Source: Eutrigla gurnardus
Lineage: Eukaryota; Chordata; Actinopteri; Perciformes; Triglidae
Length of the DNA stretch: 64,000 bases
Reading direction: 5' to 3'
NCBI GenBank assembly: GCA_963514095.1
Contig: OY741271.1
Location: 4,411,976-4,475,975 of the forward strand
Positions 34,527 through 45,800 of the stretch are shown in pieces (positions within the stretch are counted from its first letter, which is position 1; each line of letters begins with the position of its first letter). The notes under the pieces were generated by a model. That model made no database searches. It saw only the letters and a list, made by a program, of their open reading frames with translations, and was not told the origin of the DNA. The position numbers and the translations under genes are program-made.

Positions 34527-37500
34527 ATGGCAATGACTGGCCCAAGCTCGTGCTCCTCCATGAGTAACCACACCAAGGAACGGGTCACTATGGCCAAAGT
34601 GACCCTGGAGAACTTCTACAGTAACCTCATCGCCCAGCACGAGGAGAGAGAGATGAGGTACCCTCGACAAGTTCCAGATGTGCACGTGTGATTTTTCAGT
34701 GGCTGCACCATGACCATTTACAGCACTCCACACTGATTTTTTTAGAGCCGTGATGTTGTAATTTTAGGTTTAACCACTTTAATTCACAGTGAAACAAAAA
34801 TTTTATTTCTTCTTCTGCTCATTAGTTGATACACACAGAAATAAGCGCTTTAATTCTTTTTGTTTTTTCATTGGGGAGTGTGCTTTTGTCAGAATTGTGT
34901 TGAGGCAAGACCACTTCCTGTTGTGACAAGTTACATCAGAGTATACACCTCCTGTCTTTTTTTTTTAAATACAGATTTCATTCACCTGATGATGGTGATG
35001 ATGATGACAGGAGACAAAATTCACGATTCAGAATATGTTGGTTAGAGGGCCACAGCAGAAAAGTACAAAAGATCACGCTGTTTTGAACAGGCGGCTCTCG
35101 GTTGTGTTATGGAAACGCTCTGAACACACCCCCAAGTCACATCACATGGTAGCACACGCAGCTTAGATGACATCACATAATGTGTCTTGCTTCCCAACCT
35201 GTTTTTACCAGTTGGGTTGTGTAGATTGGTTAGCATTTATGGTTCAGTTGCTAAATTTGATGTGCTTGTTTTTTTTGCCTGCAAAAGTTTAAGGTCTGTC
35301 ATTATCCTCTGGCTAGAAACGTTGTTGAGAGAGTTGGATAATGAATGGGAAGCTGGGGTCAAAACAATGAATCAGACATTCGTGTCATACCAGCTAGATC
35401 ATCACTGAAAATGTCCTGGAAAACGACCACTGTAGAGAAACAGTCTAGCAATTTATGTATTTAATTTTCATGATGTATCTGATATCTTTGACACATCCTA
35501 GTTGTACTCAATTAAAATTAAAAACATTTTTGGGTGCCCTTTCTTGATACTCTCTTTGCCAACATAAGTGATATGGCGAGATGTGCATACACTCCTCCGT
35601 GGCTATAGAACCATAGTAACATACAGTTTGTCTCTTCAGGCAGCAGAAGCTGGAGAAAGTGATGGATCAGGAGGGCTTGGCAGATGAGGAGGTGAGTGAC
35701 AAATACTGTACGTGCAGGGTTTTCCCCAGCACACCCTGTGGCAGCATGGGACATGTCACTCAAAATGTTTAGTGTTGGTAGGAGTTTTAGATCAGCTGGA
35801 AGCTGCTATACAGTTTCATTTGATTTCAGTCAGCATTTCTAATGTTTACTCACAACGTGTTTAAGCCAACATCACACAAAAATGTAGCTTGAAAGAATAG
35901 ATTTTAAAATAAAATAAAAAATGTTATACTCAAGCCAGTTTGGTTGATAAAGCACTGATTTAGTTTGAACTAGACTTGCAATAGTATTCTGCATTCTATA
36001 TATAAATATGCATATAATAATACATATAGAATATGCACATCTTAAGCAGCAGGTGTGCATCAAAAGTAGTGGTGTATTATAGAAAAGTGATGTCTTTCTC
36101 TGCAGAAACGGATCCGGCGCTCTCAGCATGCAAGGAAAGAGACGGAGTTTTTGCGTCTGAAGCGTACTCGACTGGGTCTGGAGGACTTTGAGTCCCTGAA
36201 GGTGATTGGCAGAGGAGCTTTTGGAGAGGTAAAAACCTTTTTACATACATACTTATATATTATGATGCCTGTGTGCCAGACGCAAGCGATCAACACAACA
36301 TCAAAAACTCAATGGCACACAGAGGAGAACGTCCTATATACGTATATGAAAGTGTGGCTTTCCCCTTCCATTGCATTTTGTGGGGGGAAAACTGAACACA
36401 TGCCCATAATAGAAGCAAGGTTTCCCTGAGCGTATTTATAGCAGAGGCACACTGCTTTCAGCAGTGACTGATCAAAGAGTTCTTTCTCCGTCTGCGCCTC
36501 CAAACATCTTCTGAAATCCACAATGCACTCTTTTTCAGTACTGACTCTCTGTCAGCTTAGTATGAGCCTTGTTGTGTTTGCCTGCAGGTTCGTCTGGTGC
36601 AGAAGAAAGACACCGGTCATGTCTATGCCATGAAGATCCTCCGCAAGGCTGACATGCTGGAGAAGGAACAGGTGAGGAGGAAACATGCACACACTGGGTT
36701 ACTGCTGCTGCATCAGTTGGACATCTCTGAACCCGTGTGTCTGTCTGTCAGGTTGGTCACATCCGGGCTGAGCGGGACATTCTGGTAGAGGCAGATAGCC
36801 TGTGGGTGGTCAAAATGTTCTACAGCTTCCAGGATAAGATGAACCTCTACCTCATCATGGAGTTCCTGCCTGGAGGTGAGACCCCTCAAAGCCCCTTGTC
36901 CACGTAGCCTCTTTTTTCTGGCAGAAAAGCGTTACTGTTGCATGATAAAGTAGCATCGCATCTTTGCTTTTTTAGTAGAATTTTGAGCTACTATCTATTT
37001 GTTTGGCATTTTCACCGACCGCCACCTTATATTTTGTATGATGGACTTGTTTGAACAAGGAGGATGATCCGTCTGGGACAACGTTTACAGCGATGTATGG
37101 AAATATTCAGTGTCCGTTCGGCCTATCTGTTCCCATGAATGGGTTTTTCTTTCTTTGTTATGGTAGTATCAGTAGTGCTTTTCTGAAGCTTAACAGATTT
37201 TCAACTTGAAGCGCTCAAAGAGCCTGCACAAAAAAGGTGGTGCTAGGAAAAAAGACATATTCTCTTCTCATTGAGAACAATTGAAAAAATACGCTTTTGC
37301 TCATAAAAAGGCGATGTGTGGACACAGGCTCTAACCCTTCAACACAAGTGTGTGAGACCAGAAGCACTTAATGACTGTGGGCTCTGCTGTTGTGGTGCAG
37401 GAGACATGATGACCCTGCTGATGAAGAAGGACACTCTGACAGAAGAGGCCACTCAGTTCTACATAGCTGAGACGGTGCTGGCCATCGACTCCATCCACCA

Positions 37501-40500
37501 GCTAGGCTTCATTCACAGAGACATCAAACCCGACAACTTGCTGCTGGACTCCAGGGTGAGTTGTGGTGAACCCACCTTTCCACCACAGTGACATGGTTTT
37601 ATTAGACTGAAGCGGGGTTACTTGATGACATGAAAATGTTTTGAGATGATTGTATATAATTAGGGAGGCACTGAGACCGGTGTCTGGTATCGGGTCAGAT
37701 ACTGTGCTCGTTGTGCTCGTTGTACTCGTACGATGCAACTTCCACCGACGGCACTAAGTCAACGTGACGTTAACCTCACCATTGAGCCTAATAAGCAGCC
37801 CAGCTGCAACAATAACCTCATAAACAAACATATTAAATAATTTATCAGCAGCTGCAGTATGAAGCTGAACAGACAGTCTAGTCACTTCATTTAGCTGTGA
37901 AGTTGTCAGCTGTGTGTCTGCTGATAGAACCTGTCTGGGTTTCACTGATGTACTACAGCCCGATGTAATGTTACTGAGTGTGTGGAAGAGAGAGAGACAG
38001 AGAGTGATGGTGAATATCAAGTCACCAGTAACATTACAGCATGAATGCAGCAGTGCATTGTGGGAACAGTTTATTTGTCGGTGAAAAAATGTTACGACTA
38101 GATACAAGTGAAGTTCCTGTCTTGTCTGCCAGCTGATAATTAAAGTGAAGAGGGTTAGTCCCGAAGTCAGCAACAACTGTGGCTACTCCGGCTCAGGAAC
38201 ACTTAAGGTGGACTGACCTTAAAGGTGGACCAGTGCTATTATCCTTTAAGTGGCAAGCTGCTCCTGAGTCTCTTAGCTTTATATCTTTAATATTTATTTT
38301 ACCTGTTTAATTGAAAGCACGTTAATTATGAACATCCCTATTATGATCTGTTTGTTAAAATGTCAGCAGCATCATGTTGTATTTTTGACTTGTTGACACT
38401 CAGAAAGTGACCATCTGAAGAAGTTTTCAAAGTAATTGTTAGAACTATAGTATATTATTGAGTACTGATATCGGTACTCTTGTACTCACTCTGAAAAAGT
38501 GGTATCAGTTTATTCCTGCATATAATGCACTTGGAGCTGCCACTGTGCTCCATGTCACGACTATTCAAATCAAGATGGAGTGCTGATTGAGTCTATCAGG
38601 CTTGGCTGGAGTCTCGGTTGTTACGATGATGTAGAATAGTCATTTACGTCCTGTCTGTTCCAAAAGGAAGCATCACTGTTTGCTGCAGCCGTTATAATGG
38701 TGCCCTTTCTGTGTCCAGGGTCACGTGAAACTGTCTGACTTTGGACTGTGCACAGGGCTGAAGAGGGCTCACCGCACTGAGTTCTACAAGAACCTGAACC
38801 ACAGCCTGCCCAGTGACCTCAGTAAGCAAAGTCAGGCAACCCCTTCCATTTATTTCAACTTTAATTTGCATGCATTCAGCTGTTTTATTTATAGATCCAT
38901 ACATAACAGACGTGTTTGACTTGATTTAATGTCTGTAGACCAGTTTCTTTTCATCCTGTTAAGGATGTAGCACATGATCGTTTGTATGACGGGTGTTGAT
39001 GCATCAGCAGGGTCACAGCTTGTTTCTCATACTGAGCCGGTCTTTCTCCACAGCCTTCCAGAACATGAACTCCAAGAGGAAAGCAGAGACCTGGAAGAGG
39101 AACAGGAGACAGCTGGTAGGTTCGAACAGAGACTTGATTACAACGTATGAATCAATCCGGCACAATGTGAATGGAAAAGGGTCAATATTGCAGGTTTGAG
39201 GGATGGTTGTGGTGAATTTCTATAATCGGGATCATCTGAAATATCGTCGAAAGTGACATTAAAAAGCTGTCTAGCTCACATGGTAGACAAGTGAAAATGG
39301 AGCCTGCTTTTAAAAATACAGGATACAATATGTTTTAAAATATATTTTGCAGGGAGACCTGATGATTTATGCTTTTCACTAAAAATGATGTTCAGTAAAA
39401 AAAAAAAAAATGAAATTCGTACGATGCACTAGTTTCTCTATTGAAGGCTCCCGCCCACATCACTAGAAGCTACTGATGCCTTTTAATCTTTAACCTCCAA
39501 ACAAACTGCCTCTAACTGGCTTCCTGTTGTCTCCTCCTCCTCCTCCTCTTCCCCGACAGGCTTTCTCCACAGTGGGAACCCCAGACTACATCGCTCCAGA
39601 GGTCTTCATGCAAAATGGATACAACAAGCTCTGTGATTGGTGGAGCCTGGGTGTCATCATGTATGAGATGCTGATAGGTAATGATTATTTACCTCCAGGA
39701 GTTTTGGACCAGGCCAGAGTCTAGGGCTCTCATTTATCATCACTGCTTAGAAAATGTTCTAAATTGTGTCTAACAAATCAAATTTAGAATGTAATATTTG
39801 GAAATCGAGCGATGGCTGGAAATCCCCGTTTGATCTCGGCTTGTTGTGGATTCGTGGAAGGGAACTAGATCGGGCTCATGGGGAATTATGGCAACCATCA
39901 CTGCTGGCATAATGAACCTCACGCTGGAAAAAACCCAGGGTGGACCGGACTTGGAGGTGCACAGGAATGACTTTCATTCATTTCTCGCTCCAACATCGGC
40001 CCCAAATCACGGCATGAATCTAACATATGATGTAATATGTGTTTGGAGAAGAGGTACCTACCTAGAAGCCACTCTCACCAGAGATGTCTTCTATAGATGT
40101 AGACACCAATTGGGCAACATGTCTCTTCCTAACTACACAAAAATCTTAATTTAGTAATTATTAATCAAAGAAATTACGGAACATATACGTTGAGATTGTT
40201 TAAGTCCGGCAAGTCCGGCGGATCGAGGGCACTCTGTCAGATGTTGAATGTTTACAACTCTCACGCTCCTCCCCCACGACCACCGAGCTCCTTCCCCTCG
40301 ACTTCGTGCCCTTTGAAATCCCTTAGATCACGCCACCTTTGAAACGCGGGTCCGATGTTGACTCTGGTTTTATCACGGGCACCGTCGCCATCTTTCTTTT
40401 TTTCCACCGGTGTTTTCTTTTCCTTGGTTGTTTTCAACCTCCTCGTTTAGGATTTTAACAAGGAAATGGAAGCTTGTTGCTACTTCCCTCCGCCTCCCCC

Positions 40501-42792
40501 CTGTGATAGTGGTACGACCCGAAGGGGGAGGGGCTCTGTGTGTGCGCAAACACAATCCTGCGTGCTGATTGGACAGGATGATCCGGGCTCTGTCGATTTT
40601 TGCAAAACAAACAACAGGCTCTACGCACGTAGCTTTTTTTTTCTAAAACTGGATGATTTACTGTATGTTGTTCTATCGGAGCGTAGTGTCGGCTTCAGTG
40701 AATATGATCTGTCACTAGATGCTGTGCATAAATATAAGCACAGTCAGAGCTGTGCTTATATTTATGCACATTAACAAATACACTTTATTGGCAAAAGTAT
40801 TCACCCATCCAAATAATATAAATCAGGTGTTCAATCACTTCCATGTCCACAGGTGTATAAAAGCAGCACCTAGTAGGGGTGTGACGAGATTAAAGTTGAC
40901 GATATTTCTCGTCGCGTTAAAAATCCGTCTCGCTAGATTTGTGGGCTATACATAGCTGAGGTTTTACAGAAAGCTGTTACTGACTGGGAGCTTAAAAAAC
41001 CCAACCACGGCATCGCTTATTGTTACCGACAATGCACGTAATATGGACGTGGCCGTGCGCGACGCGGGATTGAAGTCGCACATTTGTTTTGCGCACATTA
41101 TAAATCTTGCAACCCAAGCTGGCCTCGGTGTTCCCCGCGTTTACTCGGGCGGGTGAGACGTGTGACTGCTTTTTTTCATCGTAGTTCAGCGGCTACCGCG
41201 GTGAAAATGTCCAAGCAGAAACGGCTACAATTGCCATCACACAAGTTAATGACGGGCACGTTGGATATGCTGGCTCGTTACCTTGAGTAGCAAGCTGCCA
41301 TAGCAGCATCACCAGCCCAGAGATAAGACAGAACTCCCGAAGCATTGATACACTTGACAGCTGTGATGTCAGAGATGCTGAAGATGCTGTAGTTGCAGCA
41401 TGTTGTTCATGACATACTTGGTCAGGCTCCGTTTGCACTATTTGCACTCTGTATTGACAAAGTAGAACTTTGATTTGGTTTTGCACATATTGGAAAAAAG
41501 AAAATATCTTATTTTATCTTTTATAAATGTTAGTTTTAGTTTAAATTTGTGAAAGAAGAACTTTATTAAAAGATCATGCTCACATGATGCATGTAAAGAG
41601 TTAGAATAAAATATTTAAAAATGCATGTGCAACTCTGTTAAATTAAAGTCTGTTGGTCCAGTCATATATTTTGTCATTGTAGTTTTCTTAAAATCTCGTC
41701 TCGTCTCGTTCTCGTGGACCCAATATCATGTCTCGTCTCGTGAGCCGAGTGTATCGTCACACCCGTAGCACCTCGGCATGCAGACTGTTTCTACAAACAT
41801 GTGTGAAAGAATGGGTCGCTCTCAGGAGCTCAGTGAATTCCAGCGTGGTACTGTGATAGGATGTCACCTGTGCAACAAGTCCAGTCATGAAATGTCCTCA
41901 CTCCTAAATATTCCAGTCAACTGTCAGTGGGATTAGAACAAAGTGGAAGTGATTGGGAACGACAGCAACTCAGCCAAGAAGTGGTAGACCACGTAAAATG
42001 ACGGAGCGGGGTCAGCGGATGCTAAGGCACATAGTGCACAGAGGTCACCAACTTTCTACAGAGTCAATCACTACAGACCTCCAAACTTCATGTGGCCTTC
42101 AGATTAGCTCAAGAACAGTGTACAGTGTTTCCCCCAGAAAATGTGTTAGTTAAGGTGGTGTCTGTCAGGGGGGGGGGGATGATGAGACTGTAAAACACTA
42201 CAACGACATATGAGTGCATGTCTTATTTTATGAAGTAAAATATAAGTTATGGGTTTACTCAACAGCTTAATAGTTCATAGAAATTCAGGTAGAAATAGGT
42301 TAACTCAGAGTTCCACAGCTTATCAAAAACAATCCTCCCCCCACAGGGGGTGTCTCCCCCCCATGTAAATGATTATTGATTTATGAATGAATTGATAGGT
42401 GGCTTATTTTTGGCATATATTAATTTCTTTTTGGCCTGGAGGCAAGGGCGTAACTTTGAGTTGAACATTGGGGGGGTTGAGATTTCCGCCTGTGAAGCAG
42501 GTGTATATATATATATATATATATATATCTTTGGAGACTTTGGAGACTATGGTGGGGGGATTGCGATCCTGTAGGGGGGTCCGGGGGCATGCCCCCCCGG
42601 GAGAAAATTTTAAATAATTTCATTTTAATGCATCAATTTGGTGAATTCTGAGAAACAAAATATGACATATCAATTACTGACCAATTTCTTACAAACTGCT
42701 GGTACTGATACAAATGTTGACATACTAAATGGGGTTGATGAGTTCAAGCATTCAAGAAAAGATGAAAACAAAAATGACTAAAACACAATTTG

Positions 42793-42834
<42 letters not shown>

Positions 42835-45800
42835 ATAATAATAATAATAATAATATTATAAGTGGGTGACTATTCCTCAGCCTTCCTTGGTGTTTTGGTT
42901 TTGACTGAAGCCTCGTTCACATACGTCGCCACTCGCCCATCTCTGAGAGACAACTGTCAATGAATGTGAATGTGTTCTAGCGGAATGTGGTCAGGACAGG
43001 CGATGCGATGTGGTCGATCGGAGATCAAATTATTTTAACTTTCTGCGATGTGAGTGAAGCGAGTACCAATCAGAATGTAGAATAGAGATGATCGACAGTT
43101 GACGTCAACAGAGAGTTCCACAGATAGTTGCCGTTTGAAGTCGCCGGCGGCAGTGAATTTTTTTTTGCCAGCGAGTAGAATTCAGCGAGAAAGCGAGTGG
43201 CGAGTAGTGGCGTATGTGAACGGGGCTATACGCACACGCACTGTCGAACTCGCCGGCTGGGGGGGGGGGGGGGACAAACTAACTTTTGTTCAGTAACATG
43301 ATTTGACTCGTGAGAGGTGGCACTGGAGCCCTAGCAGTAGCTACCTCCTGTTGGGAAGATACTTTTATTCTTTTGCTTTTTTTCGCGTGCTTTCTTCATA
43401 CCACCGCTGATGCGGGGAGAGACCGGAGAGACAGTAGAGAAGCGCAGGTCCGGCAAGGTGGGCGAAACCAAATCTCAGAGCGGGAGGGGGCACAGACAAA
43501 CGTCACTATTTTTTACTGGTAAATTGAGAAAATCTACCACACTGTTGTGATTATAATGCTTAACATTCAATATCAATAATTATGATATCAAATTGGGTGG
43601 GTTGTGGTGGCTGGTTTGGATTATTGGGTGGGTTGCAACCCACCCATCCCCCCCATAAATTACGCCTATGCCTGGAGGCCCTGCCCGGCCTGTACAATGG
43701 TAGGGGAAACACTGCGGCGAATAATGCTAGTATATGGATTTTTTTTTTTTTTTTTTTCTTTTTTTTTTAAGACGTTAGTTTAGGCGGCAGCCCTTTGTTG
43801 TTAAGGCGGCCGCCTTAACAGGAAAGCGCTGCGGGAAACCCTGGTGTAGAGATCTTCCTGGAATGGGTTTCCATGGCGATCAGCTGCATCCAGGCCATAC
43901 ATCAGCAAGTGCAATGCAAAGCGTTTGATGCAGTGGTGTAAAGCACGCCGCCACTGGACTCTAGAGCAGTGGAGACGTTCTCTGGAGGGACCAATCACGC
44001 TTCTCCATCTGGCAATCTGATGGACGAGTCTGGGATTGGCGGTTGCCAGGACAACGGTACTTGTCTGACTGCATTGTGCCACATGTAAAGTTTGGTGGAG
44101 GGGGATTATGGTGTGGGTTGTTTTTCAGGAGCTGGGCTTTGCCCCTTAGTTCCAGTGAAAGGAACTCTGAATGCTTCAGCAGACCAAGAGATGTTTGACA
44201 ATTCCATCCTCCCAACGTTGTGGAACAGTTTGGGGATGGCCCCTTCCTGTTCCAACATGACTGTGCACCAGTGCACAAAGCAAGGTCCATAAAGACATGG
44301 AGGAGAGTCTGGTGTGGATGAACTTGACTGGTCTGCACAGAGTCCTGACCTCAACCCGATAGAACACCTTTGGGATGAATTAGAGTGGAGACTGGGAGCC
44401 ATATCATATCTATATTATATAAAATGATTGTGTTACTTAGATTTCTTCTTATGATGTGTGACAACTCTAGCGGTATAAAACAGACTTAGGAGCAAATGGG
44501 GGGGGGGAAGTAATGGTTGTGTTACTTTACTTCCAGTACTTCTGTTGCTGTGTGTGATTATAAGAAAGTAGACCTTCTTCACCTTTGAATGTTCTTGTAT
44601 TCATGCTTTTCATGCTGGAAGAATAACGCTATTGTCATACATCATCATTTCCTCAAGGGGATAAATTACGTATCTTCTATTTTATAAGAATACAAGTAAC
44701 ACATTAATTCAATCAAAAACCCAAATGTAATGTTGATAACCACCGTTGTAGCTTAGCCTTGCAGGTGTTAGGTTTAGTTAAGCCAGTTAACCAGAACATA
44801 ACCTGGTTTATGTTGAACTCATGTCGTGGTTCAGGACCCAGAGGTGGTTAAGTGAATTGGTTTGCTGTTCTCGCTGTGTGCAGGTTACCCTCCGTTCTGC
44901 TCAGAGACACCTCAGGAGACGTACAGGAAAGTGATGAACTGGCGAGAGACGCTGACCTTTCCCCCAGAAGTGCCTATATCCGAGAAGGCCAAAGACCTGA
45001 TCCTCAGGCAGGAACCCCTTTTCAACTTTATCACTCTCACTTGATGCAATCACTGATCACACCAGTCTTCTATATTGTTAACGCCTGAACAGTTTGTGTT
45101 GACTTGTTGGATTGGGATGTGTGTGTTATTAAGTGAACACGTGTTGTGAGCAGGTTCTGCTGTGAGGAGGAGCACAGGATCGGTGCTGCAGGCGTGGAGG
45201 AGATCAAGTCCAATCCTTTCTTTGAGGGGGTGGACTACGACCATATCAGGTGGGACTCTCCTCACACGTCCACGTTAAACAGCACTACAGACTTTACAGG
45301 ACCACACCAGTGTTACTAAATATCAGCCAACTAGTTTACATAAACCTCTACCATGTTGACCAATGTTGCTTTATGTTTGAGTTTGTTTGTTAGAGGTGTG
45401 CATCTTCACTGCCCCCACGATTCGATGACGATTCACCAGTCTACGATGCGATTCGATTCTACGATGCATCTCGATGCATTTCATCCTCACTTTTCTATAT
45501 TACCACACATGGCTTTTCATCAATTAAAACAAACAGTCAGATAAATATGAACTCTTTATTTAGAAAGCTGCTTTTAAATTCAGATGTTAACAAATTTCAC
45601 ATGTTTTGTTACATTAAGTTGTAAAGAAAAATCTAATTATAGGCCAATCCTACCAACGTGTTTTAATTTGAATTCCTCATTCACGTTAAAGACGACGCTA
45701 TAAAGCCGTAAGTCCTTCGCTATGAAAGCTCCTACACACCGAGGTATCCTCTGGGCTCGCTCGGACTTGGATGACAACTTTCTCACGGACTCGTCGATCT

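Larger units (their letters stand above)
42123..43843. mobile_element. Second insertion in the Tc1 relic, hAT-like composite
   Basis: Starts CAGTGTTTCCC and ends GGGAAACCCTG (inverted, 10 of 11), with GTGTA on both sides (42118-42122, 43844-43848). A second hAT-like end, GTAGGGGAAACACTG-type, finishes at 43714, so this may be one element inside or beside another. It contains AT and TTA/TAA microsatellites, a poly-T run at 43741-43768 and an inner inverted-repeat element. Confidence 0.7.
40781..44401 (+). mobile_element. Tc1 transposon relic split into three parts by later insertions
   Basis: The left end (ACACTTTATTGGCAAAAGTA, preceded by TA) starts at 40781. Parts are 40781-40873, 41768-42122 and 43844-44401. 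The transposase on the plus strand is broken. Readable pieces: MGRSQELSEFQRGTVIGCHL, TATQPRSGRPRKMTERGQRM, CGLQISSRTV, then after the second insertion GCFSGAGLCPLVPVKGTLNA and SAQSPDLNPIEHLWDELEWR, which keeps the C-terminal SPDLNPIEHLWDE motif. The 3' inverted repeat is missing. Lies in the stk38 intron 39678-44883, in sense orientation. Confidence 0.92.

Noticed and set aside
40723..40770. microRNA precursor
   Set aside because: The stem is only 21 bp with a 6-nt loop, too short for a usual pre-miRNA, and no known miRNA seed was recognised.
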